Shown here piece after piece: positions 51,701 through 56,820 of a DNA stretch of 64,000 bases. Source of the DNA: Actinernus sp. WN-2022. Taxonomy: Eukaryota; Cnidaria; Anthozoa; Actiniaria; Actinernidae. The stretch is taken from contig JAOWCC010001368.1 in NCBI GenBank assembly GCA_030867875.1, positions 558,001 through 622,000 of the forward strand, read 5' to 3'. Made by a program: the position numbers and the translations under genes. How positions within the stretch are numbered: the first letter of the stretch is position 1; every line of letters starts with the position of its first letter. The notes under the pieces are model-generated. The model saw only the letters and a list, made by a program, of their open reading frames with translations. It was not told where the DNA came from and made no database searches.

Positions 51701-54476
51701 GTTTCAGCACATACTAAACTTGCATAGTACATTATATACAGTACAATGTTTCAGCACAAACTAAACTTGCATAGTACATTATATACAGTACAATGTTTCA
51801 TCACAATCTAAACTTGCATAGTACATTATATACAGTACAATGTTTCATCACAAACTAAACTTGCATAGTACATTATATACAGTACAATGTTTCATCACAA
51901 ACTAAACTTGCATAGTACATTATATACAGTACAATGTTTCAGCACATACTAAACTTGCATAGTACATTGTATTTTACAATGTTTGAGTGCAAACTAGAAA
52001 TGCACATACATGTACCCTGTATGCTTGTAAAATTTGTATCTGCATATGTTTGGTCAGTATGACTTTCTGAGAATCAAAAGTTGAATTAATCCATTTCTGC
52101 ATTGAAGAAGGAACAAACAAGAAACATAATTCACAAATTCTGAGGTTATCATAAGTTGCCAACAACCATGCTAACCAGTTCAAGCGATGTTTACAACTCA
52201 CATGATAAAATGAGAGCATGTCAGTGAGTCGTAAACTTCACATAACTTTAATTATGACTTTTATGATTGTTTACAACATTGTAACTGAAGAAATAAATAT
52301 TTTAACTGAAGAAATAAACACATGTACCAAAGAAAGTCTAATTACCTTATTCTTACTAATTTTCGCGAGTACTTAATTTCGCAAAAATCTGGGAGTTGTA
52401 TTTTACGAATATTAATTTTCGCAAGTCCAGGAAAAAAGTGTATCACTATATTTAATTTCGCGATTTTGCCATTGCTTTAATCTCCCAAACCCTGATCCAA
52501 GGGCTCCATTTACCAATTGCTTAGGTTTACTTGCTGATTTACTAGCTGAAAATAACAGTGAATCAGAGAAAGAGTGCTAGTTGGAAACAAGAGCAGAAAG
52601 ATATATTTTCAAGGACAGAAAGTGGCAGTTTTAATTCAGAACAGTAACCAGCAAGCCCGTAACTCACAACATTTAAAATTCATGTATTGTTTTCTTATAT
52701 AATATGGTAATAAATTTTGCATGTTTAATGTTTGCGCTCTCTTTTTTTACGCGAGTATTAATTTTCACAATTTTTTCCAAAACGCGAAAATCACAAAATT
52801 TAGTACTCGTGAAAATTAGTAAGAATAAGGTATGTTTACTGCACAAGACACTTCCACTACAATTCTGTAGTAATCAAGAATTAGAAAAGAATAGGCTGAA
52901 AGAATAAAGTAGTGAAAGAATAACACTACTAAAATAAATTATTGCTTTAAAGTTAAATAGTTTGTTAAATATTTGTGTGAAGTAGAATTTCCATTTGAAT
53001 TTTTAAACACTTTGGCATCCCCTTGGAGTTGTATGATGATTTGGCCATTTTTATTGACTGACAAGCCAAACACCTTGTGCAATTAGTCAGGCGTGATGGT
53101 TTTTGACAGGCCATCGTAACTTCACAAGCAGAATCTGAGTTTCAAAGTTTTGCTTGCATTACTAATCTTCTACCAGGAATGTCCTATTTGAAGAAATAAA
53201 ATACCTATCAAATTATATGCACTAAAATTAAATAGTTTTCTAAAGGCAGATGCCTTAGGTCTTACTCTGACACTGTTCATATTACTACCGTATGCTGATT
53301 CTGGTCTAGATTTACATTTTGTATATTAATAACGTGGGTTATCAATGTTCAAATACCACAAGATAATTGTTGGAAGTGTTGGAAGAGAAAAAAATCCTGC
53401 ATGACAAACAGTAGATAAAACAACAAATAGTGATGAGTTAATAAAACATCCAAGTCTGCTTGGAAAAGTTTAAAGAAAACTTTTGTGATTCTCAAACATT
53501 CCATTTCTTATTTATTTAACAATCTCACATAAAACACAAACAGGTTCTCATAAGAATGTGCAAGACAAGGAATGTGGTTAACAATCTCACATAAAACACA
53601 AACATGTTCTCATAAGAACGTGCAAGAACACGCAAGACAAGGAATGTGGGTCTTTTACCTTCTTGTGGGTTGAACTTCTTGTGGAAATGAACTTCTTGCA
53701 TTAGTTTTAATTAGCAATTTCATGCACAAGCTGCATGTAAGAACCTGTTGGCTTGCAGATGCAAAAAAGAAGTTCTTGCACATGCATTATTAAATGGTTG
53801 TACTGTAGTTGTGGTGTTGTCAGATTTTAGGGAATTTGAATGTTGAGTTCATGCTGTTATTCTTTCATGTCTCAGGATGCACAGGAGTTCAGCAAGCTGT
53901 TCATGTCTCTGTTGGAGTCAACACTATCAAAACAGGTACAGTATGTAATGTTGGTGTTATTGTATATTAGACTGAAGTACTAGCTAATGCACTGTGGTTC
54001 TTGTGTTGTTTAGCCAAACCCAGATGTGCAGGAAGTTATTCAGCGTCAGTTTGGAGGAGATTACTACTATGTTACAAAGTATGTAACTACATGTATGTAC
54101 AGGGTAAAATAAAAATATTGAATGTTTCATCATTTTATAGACCCTTAATTGTTTCTCACAGCAGTTAGCATACCTTAATCAACTTTCAGTTGATTATACC
54201 ACAGTAATTATAATACACAACCTGCCCTCTTTCACACTTTGAACTAGAACACAACTTGCACATACATGTAACACTAGAACACAACTTACACGTGACTGTT
54301 GGTCATGAACTGCATTTTACTCTCACTGCACCCTAAACTTTATAATATATTCATTATCCATTTGCAGGTGTGACAGTTGTGGAAATAAATCCAAAAGACT
54401 TTCCAGGTTTTATGAACTGGATCTTAATATCCAGGGCCACTCCTCCCTTAGCCAGTGCATCAAGGAATTCCTTAAG
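18581..54476 (+). CDS. USP48: USP48-like ubiquitin carboxyl-terminal hydrolase, exons 1-10 (5' part)
   Basis: Ten exons with GT/AG borders join in phase to 294 codons: 18581-18750, 19290-19360, 31671-31696, 33081-33140, 33804-33894, 37563-37734, 49889-49946, 53876-53935, 54014-54078 and 54368-54476. Family knowledge: USP48 is a cysteine protease that removes ubiquitin and acts largely in the nucleus. Visible hallmarks are the N-terminal WEWAEYTEP and AYRI segment, the Cys box [16 protein letters not shown] (Cys at about residue 102; about 98 in the human enzyme), [11 protein letters not shown], the [17 protein letters not shown] box, and the first zinc-finger pair CDSCG followed by [12 protein letters not shown]. 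The second zinc pair, the His box and the C-terminal half lie beyond the window. The start codon has A at -3 and G at +4. Introns are swollen by transposons (12.3 kb and 12.2 kb for the largest two). The order, phases and similarity make the identity firm; that it is transcribed is inferred. Confidence 0.93.
18751..19289. repeat. USP48 intron 1 with a fold-back element
   Basis: Arms at about 18806-18840 and 19100-19139 (ggctacaatcacagaca / tgtctgtgattgtagctt), plus inner arms around 18866-18900 and 18928-18953, make an MITE-like hairpin that fills most of the intron. Confidence 0.65.
19290..19360 (+). CDS. USP48: USP48 exon 2
   Basis: 71 bp after acceptor AACACAG. It encodes [20 protein letters not shown] then DIK, and ends one base into a codon at donor G|GTGGAT. 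It matches the NCKGNPNC...WLG block of USP48. Confidence 0.92.
19379..19545. mobile_element. short fold-back element in USP48 intron 2
   Basis: Arms 19384-19438 and 19487-19542 are inverted (catgaacgcgagtgctttac / gcactcacgttcatg), beginning 19 bp after the exon-2 donor. Confidence 0.75.
19760..19896 (+). repeat. 46-bp minisatellite, left remnant
   Basis: About three imperfect copies of the unit that reappears at 23762-24428 and 31604-31662 (GAGTACTGGCATAACATGTA, then ctactattaccctgttatgtttagat). The array is cut at 19896/23762 by a transposon. Confidence 0.9.
20005..20139 (+). repeat. 11-bp tandem array (first)
   Basis: Repeats of CAGCTTACCGA and close variants (CAGCTTACCAA, CAGCTTACCCA), about 12 copies, inside the TA-flanked transposon. 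All plus-strand frames are open through it; I take this as an artefact of the repeat. Confidence 0.93.
20850..21105 (+). repeat. 11-bp tandem array (second)
   Basis: The same CAGCTTACCGA unit, about 23 copies. The right third changes to CACTTACCGAC-type units. It is separated from the first array by about 710 bp that share short pieces with the fold-back arms (actgattgtctggtttttg). Confidence 0.93.
21222..21683 (+). repeat. left inverted arm of the fold-back transposon
   Basis: Matches 22707-23063 in reverse complement (ggagctttcacaaagg, agactgattgtctggttttt, ccgttttcaaaag) with many substitutions and a ~100-bp length difference. Arm similarity stops at 21683, exactly where gag begins. Confidence 0.85.
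21498..22349 (+). CDS. chimeric ORF: fold-back arm peptide fused in frame to gag
   Basis: 283 codons. Residues 1-62 come from the left fold-back arm (start MSGFSHNK; a similar peptide is encoded by the opposite arm, minus strand 22886-22692). Residues 63-276 are Gypsy gag from 21684 on: [47 protein letters not shown], then two zinc knuckles ([14 protein letters not shown] and [14 protein letters not shown]). The nucleotide sequence 21682-22326 matches 24906-25550 over 645 bp with one mismatch that I can see (21696 A against 24920 G). Whether it is expressed is unknown; it could simply be hitch-hiking sequence. Confidence 0.6.
   Translation: MSGFSHNKTSKSATNFVGSLILLHCSLNHHRASQLCWQMIMSTKQNILEFFLFNVDPFSKVMPDGDKKKHDVVKERFETHFVCKRNVIFERAKFNQRRQREGESVESFITDLHKLTEGCDYNSLRDEMIRDRIVVGLADAKLSEKLQLDPKLTLETAVNRARQSEIVHKQQHLIRSGFQEEENIEAIFGKQNQAHAQCRRNPQGAQKPSVPNRDTGTETCTRCGRKAHSREQCPAKNAKCHKCQKIGDFASECRSGKVGEICEEEVFLGSVDAQGDKRSNNLP
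22707..23063 (-). repeat. right inverted arm of the fold-back transposon
   Basis: Inverted partner of 21222-21683. On the minus strand it encodes the same short peptide type ([18 protein letters not shown]). Confidence 0.85.
23762..24428 (+). repeat. 46-bp minisatellite, main block, about 14 copies
   Basis: Highly regular copies of the 46-bp unit with rare substitutions. It is bounded on the left by the TA-flanked transposon and on the right by the 5' LTR. Confidence 0.96.
24429..24579 (+). repeat. 5' LTR
   Basis: 151 bp, TGTAGTG...ACAACA. It contains the palindrome TCGGGATATCCCGA (24476-24489) and a poly(A)-type AATAAA (24509-24514). Confidence 0.93.
24580..24592 (+). promoter_or_regulatory. 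candidate primer binding site
   Basis: TGGTGTCAGAATA directly after the 5' LTR. It begins with TGG as expected for pairing to a tRNA 3' CCA and loosely resembles initiator-Met-type sites. The tRNA is not established. Confidence 0.5.
24729..25819 (+). pseudogene. gag-protease region, frameshifted
   Basis: The start is ATG at 24729 ([20 protein letters not shown]). The frame shifts near 24830 and about a dozen expected residues seem to be missing before [15 protein letters not shown]. The downstream frame (24833-25819) runs through capsid-like sequence, two CCHC knuckles ([28 protein letters not shown]) and an aspartic protease with the active-site LDTGADV and IPETTYHKF. It stops at TGA 25817, after which pol continues in the same frame. 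In the family these domains form the particle core and mature the polyprotein. Confidence 0.85.
25820..27092 (+). pseudogene. reverse transcriptase / RNase H of Gypsy pol, broken
   Basis: The frame to 26443 carries the RT fingers and palm ([40 protein letters not shown], motif [23 protein letters not shown]). A frameshift near 26365 moves the catalytic motif ([12 protein letters not shown] rather than the commoner VDD) to a second frame, 26325-27044, followed by the connection and RNase H ([21 protein letters not shown]). A TGA at 27042 interrupts RNase H. Confidence 0.88.
27093..28096 (+). pseudogene. Gypsy integrase, N-terminal and core part, broken
   Basis: After the end of RNase H ([10 protein letters not shown]), a TAG at 27420 and a TAG at 27879 interrupt the frame. 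Visible: the zinc-binding HHCC region (HEGHQGIVK ... HRCQRCAK), and the core D,D-35-E residues in [20 protein letters not shown] and [10 protein letters not shown]. The frame then reads ALLIY into the nested transposon at 28097 and resumes after it at 30927. Confidence 0.87.
28097..30926. mobile_element. Tc1-like TA-flanked element inserted in integrase
   Basis: 2830 bp. Both ends carry an inverted repeat beginning CAGTATTGTGCAAAAGTCTT on the left and CAGTATTGTACAAAAGTCTT on the right, flanked by TA (28095-28096, 30927-28). Collapsing it to one TA rejoins the integrase frame as [19 protein letters not shown], the expected Gypsy sequence. The ends resemble known Tc1-family termini (from memory). 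Both subterminal zones (28115-28350, 30600-30900) are full of CGAAATTTCG-type palindromes. No transposase recognised. It contains a further nested element. Confidence 0.88.
28975..30117. mobile_element. 1143-bp element with ~160-bp TIRs and 9-bp TSD (MULE/fold-back-like)
   Basis: Long inverted ends at 28975-29135 and 29953-30117 (TAGCCTGCGTAGCAAGCGTT on the left, its near complement on the right) are flanked by TGCTTTGCG at 28966-28974 and 30118-30126. Long TIRs with 9-bp duplications are typical of Mutator-like elements. The core has no recognisable transposase, so it is non-autonomous. Confidence 0.82.
30927..31452 (+). pseudogene. Gypsy integrase C-terminal part and 3' untranslated end
   Basis: Resumes with [16 protein letters not shown], then a frame change into 30949-31404, which encodes the C-terminal integrase region ([44 protein letters not shown]). 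A purine-rich tract AGGGGAGA at 31445-31452 directly precedes the 3' LTR and is the likely plus-strand primer. Confidence 0.82.
31453..31603 (+). repeat. 3' LTR
   Basis: 151 bp, the same length as the 5' LTR; differences cluster in the segment between GTATGAC and AATAAAG. Confidence 0.93.
31604..31662 (+). repeat. 46-bp minisatellite, right remnant
   Basis: A little over one unit after the LTR element, breaking off within GAGTACTGGCATAAC, 8 bp before the exon-3 border. Confidence 0.9.
31671..31696 (+). CDS. USP48: USP48 exon 3 (26-bp microexon)
   Basis: ACCCTGAACTGGAGAGAAGA plus ggacag, between acceptor TGTGCAG and donor GTAGGA. With the leftover G of exon 2 it encodes DPELERRGQ, matching the DDPNCERR stretch just before the Cys box of USP48. 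26 bp is exactly the length needed to keep the phase between exons 2 and 4. Confidence 0.85.
31697..33080. repeat. USP48 intron 3 with dispersed repeats
   Basis: 31757-31870 holds an imperfect inverted repeat (tgttttatcaagttta / agacttgataaaaca). 31925-32370 is the inverted copy of 12420-12950 and includes a plus-strand frame ending [20 protein letters not shown] and a GTAAGT. 32424-32506 is a palindromic segment (taggatgaa / ttcatccta) seen again at 37035-37080. Confidence 0.6.
33081..33140 (+). CDS. USP48: USP48 exon 4 (Cys box)
   Basis: 60 bp, phase 0 on both sides, with a polypyrimidine acceptor TTTTTAACAG. It encodes [20 protein letters not shown]; the Cys is the catalytic nucleophile of USP-family enzymes and the Asn-Leu-Gly lead-in is conserved. 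Confidence 0.96.
33141..33803. repeat. USP48 intron 4: homopolymer tract and 138-bp tandem repeat
   Basis: A T9-G19 tract lies at 33267-33294. From 33311 a 138-bp unit (starting TCAACAGTCAGCCAAC) occurs three times plus a partial copy to about 33750, ending 54 bp before exon 5. Confidence 0.85.
33804..33894 (+). CDS. USP48: USP48 exon 5
   Basis: 91 bp encoding [20 protein letters not shown] then [10 protein letters not shown], ending one base into a codon at donor CAA|GTGAGG. The start matches the WFxNxxLRxAxY segment after the USP Cys box. Its last 25 bases and donor are repeated downstream. Confidence 0.93.
33870..34370 (+). repeat. 72-bp tandem repeat duplicating the exon-5 splice donor, 7 copies
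   Basis: Units start at 33870, 33942, 34014, 34086, 34158, 34230 and 34302, nearly identical. Each holds the last 25 coding bases of exon 5, its donor (GCAAGTGAGG) and an acceptor-like tract (ttgttttctattagttag). Confidence 0.95.
34371..35107. repeat. intronic sequence with a fragment related to the 20-23 kb transposon
   Basis: Segments near 34540-34650 (cggtgcgatctcac, gaatggactcaaacca) resemble 22430-22620 of the TA-flanked fold-back transposon. Otherwise non-coding. Confidence 0.45.
35108..35904. mobile_element. 797-bp TA-flanked TIR element
   Basis: Ends CCGTATTCACTCACGGATAA (35108) and its exact complement (to 35904), flanked by TA, with 'gccgcacc' repeated just inside each end. An internal 60-codon frame (35567-35749) has no recognised similarity. 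Confidence 0.82.
35915..36926. mobile_element. 1012-bp piggyBac-like element (TTAA target)
   Basis: Ends CCCTTTAAGCCCC and GGGGCTTAAAGGG, flanked by TTAA at 35911-35914 and 36927-36930. TTAA duplications and CCC termini are the piggyBac signature. It contains a 122-codon frame (36237-36605, ...[19 protein letters not shown]...) that I cannot match to a transposase, so it is probably non-autonomous. Confidence 0.75.
36931..37562. repeat. dispersed repeat and remaining intron 5
   Basis: 36931-37290 shares segments with 31870-31930 (ggcttcaaaaatgctttaag), 32424-32506 and 32660-32700 (tcattaattattcatgagtt). No gene other than the exon that follows. Confidence 0.55.
37563..37734 (+). CDS. USP48: USP48 exon 6
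   Basis: 172 bp after acceptor CTTGTTCAG. It encodes [20 protein letters not shown], a Pro/Ser linker, then [20 protein letters not shown], ending two bases into the Arg codon completed by the next exon. The last part matches ICEHLQYLFALLQNSNRR of USP48. Confidence 0.93.
37835..38215 (-). pseudogene. DIRS/tyrosine-recombinase-type retrotransposon RT fragment
   Basis: Minus strand, in at least two frames: [20 protein letters not shown] (about 38150-38090), then [20 protein letters not shown] (from 38025), [14 protein letters not shown]. This fits the RT of DIRS-like elements (KWRLIVDLS..SVNDGI, FDVEAAYR.VPVHP.D, LLGM.W.G..YVD). Fragmentary and non-functional. Confidence 0.65.
38216..39090. 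other. intronic sequence, nothing recognised
   Basis: Pyrimidine-rich and AT-rich stretches without similarity that I can name. The last 100 bp (CTTAGTACGCGTACTAAGTG near 38980) introduce the satellite motif and may be the left end of the inverted satellite structure. Confidence 0.35.
39091..40908 (+). repeat. satellite array, forward, 50/58-bp units
   Basis: About 33 copies of GTGCCTCGTACGAACGTACT, then (aacgtact) aaggactgaaaatgttttgcgacaactagt. The optional 8-bp block makes 50- or 58-bp units. It is the inverted partner of 46655-49360. Confidence 0.96.
40909..42580. repeat. core between inverted satellites: direct repeat and hAT-type insertion
   Basis: 41231-41370 and 42309-42420 are direct copies (gggcaatgcaaagacaacca, catatatggctatgagcaaa). 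A MITE sits at 41429-41978. The remainder is non-coding. Confidence 0.65.
41429..41978. mobile_element. hAT-type MITE with G-rich ends, 550 bp
   Basis: Starts CCCGGGGGAGGGGGGGGGGT and ends GCCCGGGG, flanked by the 8-bp duplication GGCAAACA (41421-41428, 41979-41986). Internal inverted similarity (gtatgtgccgcc / ggcctcacatacat, cagggttttgagctc / ggagctcggattggg). An internal 107-codon frame looks accidental. Confidence 0.72.
42590..43030. repeat. ~79-bp tandem repeat, about 5 copies
   Basis: Units starting AGATAAGACTGCTGCCCTTG at 42692, 42771, 42827, 42905 and 42984 (one shortened to 56 bp), each with an internal inverted pair (ataagact / agtcttat). Confidence 0.88.
43031..44085. other. unassigned core sequence
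   Basis: No repeat array and no recognised coding sequence. The reading frame at 43777-43989 is hydrophobic and Phe-rich from T-rich DNA and is probably accidental. Confidence 0.3.
44086..45305 (+). pseudogene. LINE reverse transcriptase relic (CR1/L2-like)
   Basis: In several frames: motif A ([11 protein letters not shown]), degenerate motif B, motif C with [14 protein letters not shown] (44352 on), then [20 protein letters not shown]. After a frameshift the C-terminal part runs 44822-45304 ([49 protein letters not shown]). Broken by frameshifts and stops. Confidence 0.82.
45484..45912. mobile_element. TIR element (MITE-like)
   Basis: Ends TACACGACTTTCATAATGGC on the left and its complement near 45885-45907, with 'gccgcctcc' and 'aatttgcataatt' inside each end. 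The minus-strand frame inside has no recognised similarity. Confidence 0.75.
45948..46172. mobile_element. long hairpin element
   Basis: Arms of about 95 bp at 45950-46050 and 46075-46170 (agaagttttgttgagcatat / atatgctcaacaaaacttct). Non-coding. Confidence 0.75.
46173..46654. other. core sequence before the right satellite, nothing recognised
   Basis: No gene or repeat that I can name. Confidence 0.3.
46655..49360 (-). repeat. satellite array, inverted orientation
   Basis: About 40 copies of the reverse complement of the 39.1-40.9 kb unit, interrupted by a hAT-type MITE at 46760-47190. Irregular blocks at 48251-48365 and 49027-49157 are copies of each other about 776 bp apart, marking a higher-order repeat. 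Confidence 0.95.
46760..47190. mobile_element. hAT-type MITE with G-tract ends, 431 bp
   Basis: Starts CCC followed by a run of 14 G, then ACTCCCCATAAAAATAGACG; the right end is the inverse, closing with a C run and CTGG. Flanked by CATTTCCA at 46752-46759 and 47191-47198, inserted into a satellite unit. Internal 'cccctaaaagatag' motifs repeat. Confidence 0.85.
49361..49888. other. intron 6, last part
   Basis: Contains CCGTACTAAGGAAAAAAAG near 49429-49447, a possible right terminus of the satellite structure, then purine-rich intronic DNA (gggaggga runs near 49670-49770). Confidence 0.4.
49889..49946 (+). CDS. USP48: USP48 exon 7
   Basis: 58 bp between GATGCAG and GTAAGT. It encodes [19 protein letters not shown], matching YIDPSGFVKALGLDTGQQQ of USP48; it completes the split Arg codon and ends in phase 0. 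Confidence 0.95.
49947..50225. other. intron 7 start with palindromes
   Basis: An inverted motif around 50000-50070 (taggttggtttttcaaccta / aacctaggttagtttttaca) and a run of CTGCAG/CTGC motifs at 50090-50215. Confidence 0.5.
50226..51985 (+). repeat. 47-bp minisatellite, about 37 copies
   Basis: Unit ACATTATATACAGTACAATG, then tttcatcacaaactaaacttgcatagt. Variation is almost confined to two sites (catcaca/cagcaca and aaact/atact/atcta). Confidence 0.97.
51986..52344. other. intron 7, unique sequence
   Basis: No repeat or coding feature recognised. Confidence 0.3.
52345..52830. mobile_element. 486-bp TA-flanked TIR element
   Basis: Ends CCTTATTCTTACTAATTTTC and the complement, flanked by TA (52343-44, 52831-32). 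'ttaatttcgc' motifs recur internally. The start CCnTATTCnnACT resembles that of the element at 35108. Confidence 0.85.
52831..53875. other. intron 7, end
   Basis: Contains a direct duplication of about 60 bp at 53517-53640 (aacaatctcacataaaacac, then 'ggttctcataagaa'). Otherwise unique. Confidence 0.5.
53876..53935 (+). CDS. USP48: USP48 exon 8
   Basis: 60 bp in phase 0, [20 protein letters not shown], the conserved DAQEF box that follows QQQ of exon 7 in USP enzymes. Acceptor TCTCAG, donor GTACAG. Confidence 0.96.
54014..54078 (+). CDS. USP48: USP48 exon 9
   Basis: 65 bp encoding [20 protein letters not shown] then T and two bases of Lys. It matches [20 protein letters not shown] of USP48. 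Confidence 0.94.
54368..54476 (+). CDS. USP48: USP48 exon 10
   Basis: 109 bp encoding [20 protein letters not shown] then [16 protein letters not shown]. The CxxC is the first half of the USP zinc ribbon. Donor AAG|GTGTGT; the next exon (second CxxC) was not found before 64000. Confidence 0.95.
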
Positions 54477-55540
54477 GTGTGTTTATTAATCTTATTAAAA
54501 GTGCATTGCATCCCAGTCCACTAAAATTAAATGTACACAATAATAATATATGGTCTTTCCTCCCACACAAGGAAAGAGTGAAATTTTTAAATGAGAGATT
54601 TCGTACAGTATTTCAAGTTATGCTGTAGTGCAAGTTCAGTAGTCACAAATGTCCATGCATGACTAATAGCGCGTTAATTATTATCAGTTTGCTCTATGGG
54701 TTCTCATGTATTCAATAATTACTTCTGGAGCTTCATATGTATGTCGATTGGTCACAAGGATTTCCTCTTTCAGTTTCCCCCATTAGTTTGGACATTAGGG
54801 ATTTATTCTTGGAGATTTTGTACAGTTTAGTAACCGTGTGTCGAAAGTGCGTAAACTGACAAGCGGTTTCATAGCAGTTCGATGTTTGACTCTCATGTAT
54901 ACGTAGTCGATAATAACTTCTATAGCTCATATATATGTATGTCGATTGCTCACAAGGCTATTGTGTTTGAGTTCATGAGGTTGTTATGCCAGCAAAGAAA
55001 GGTTGTTTCTAACTTTTCGTACAGGCTTTGCACTCCAGTCGGTTCATATAATTTCAGCCTCTTCTAAGGCGTAGATATATATTTCTTCGTATCACTGTTG
55101 AAAACTGTCATATCATTTATAATATGACTTGAAAAGTTGCCATGTGTTTCGTGAACTCTACTAGACATCCAAACCCTCTTCGCTTCTCGTTGGAATGCCG
55201 AAAAGCTTCCAATTTCTTGCGTTTTTCGGCTGCTGTATTCAGAGTACTCAGTGGCGATCTTCCCCGCCAGTAAGCATCACTTATGCTTTTTTGTTTTAGT
55301 TGTGTTGCAGTTTGGAAATTTCCATAAATTAACATTTAAAAGAAATACTAAGCTACAGTACTGTTCGAAAAGATTGCAACGAGAATTGGGGATATATGCC
55401 CGTGTGAAATATCACTTTTGGAAAGTTATATTTCACTTTTTGAGAAGTGATATTTCACTTTTTGGAAAGTGATATTTCACTTTTTGGGAAGTAATATTTC
55501 ACTTACACATGTGTCTGTGCTAATATCTACATTTGTAAGA
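54477..55540. other. intron 10 start, with a 22-bp repeat
   Basis: 55405-55503 contains about four copies of GATATTTCACTTTTTGGAAA-type units. Otherwise no feature. Confidence 0.5.
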
Positions 55541-56280
55541 CCAATCTTCGGTTAACTTTTATTCCTGTTCACACTTCATGTCTTGTCAGTTTCTTCAACA
55601 CCGGCATTCACGTTCTTATTAACTAACAAAGCCAACTGCTTCAAAATAAACATTCTTAAAACACGGCCAGCTACCAATCTTCGGTTAACTTTTATTCCTG
55701 TTCACACAGTCTTCATGTCTTGTCAGTTTCTTCAACACCGCCGTTCGCGTTCTTATTAACTAATGAAGTCAACTGCTTCAAAATAAACATTCTTAAAACA
55801 CGGCCCGCTACCAATCTTCGGTTAACTTTTATTCCTGTTCACACTTCATGTCTTGTCAGTTTCTTCAACACCGCCGTTCGCGTTCTTATTAACTAACGAG
55901 TTGAGTAAGAAACTGACAACTCATCAAGACCGTCTGCAAACAATCTTCGGTTAACATTAGGATAACCTGAGTCCCCCATTGAACTACATTTCTCAAGGTA
56001 ATCTTTACTGTTCTATTTTATTCACAATTGAAATTTTACCTAGTACAGTGTATTTGACAGAATATTCACATTTATGAAGGACTTAAGTTAGTTAATAAGA
56101 ACGCGAGCGGCGGTGTTGAGTAAGAAACTGACAACTCATCAAGTGTGAACAGGAATAAAAGTTAACCGATGATTGTTAGCGGGCCGTGTTTTGCTTGAAC
56201 AGGAATAAAAGTTAACCGAAGATTGTTAGCGGGCCGTCTTTTAAGATCGTTTATTTTGAAGCAGCTGGCTTCATTAGTTA
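55541..56280. repeat. ~133-bp repeats in inverted arrangement (left arm)
   Basis: Three forward units start CCAATCTTCGGTTAACTTTT at 55541, 55674 and 55811. From 56090 the same unit runs in the opposite direction and continues after the Harbinger-like insertion at 63085-63412. This forms a fold-back structure with arms made of tandem repeats. Confidence 0.85.
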
Positions 56281-56379
56281 GGGTGCGTTCGATTGACCGT
56301 ATTCTGGATTAAGAATACACAGAATGATCACTACAAATCGCTTGTACTGGAATTTTTTAGCCACTGGAACACTAAATGT

Positions 56380-56695
56380 CCCGGGGGGGTGACTCCCATA
56401 TAAAAGGGGGAGGGATGCTCGTCGGACATTTTCAATTTGACCCCTAAGAGGTACTAAAATGGGCGTGGCTCAAGCTTATTTTGACCCCTAGAAGATAATA
56501 AAAATGTAAATTGATAACAGCTTTTTTGTTCAATTGACACCCGACCCCTAAAAGGTACCGCTTTACATAGAAATGTCTGTGTTTGATGGTGGATACCCTA
56601 AGTGGTACCAAACTCCTGATTTTGACCCCTAAAAGGTACGACGAGCATCCATGTACCCCTCACATAAGGGAGTCCCCCCCCCCCCCCCCCCCGGG
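56380..56695. mobile_element. hAT-type MITE with G-tract ends, 316 bp
   Basis: Starts CCCGGGGGGGTGACTCCCAT, ends in a long C run and GGG, flanked by CTAAATGT at 56372-56379 and 56696-56703. 'gacccctaaaaggtac' motifs repeat inside in both orientations. Confidence 0.88.
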
Positions 56696-56820
56696 CTAAA
56701 TGTATCCTAAATATCATGGTGGCGAGTCGCACGTGTTTTCTTGACGCTTACGGCTGAACTCCTTTCCTCCCTACTCAGTCAACCTTTCTTTCGGTTTCTT
56801 TAACAACATAAATCTCTAAC

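Noticed and set aside
50226..51985. CRISPR-like regularity of the 47-bp array
   Set aside because: The units are contiguous with no unique spacers, and the DNA is clearly eukaryotic; it is a minisatellite.
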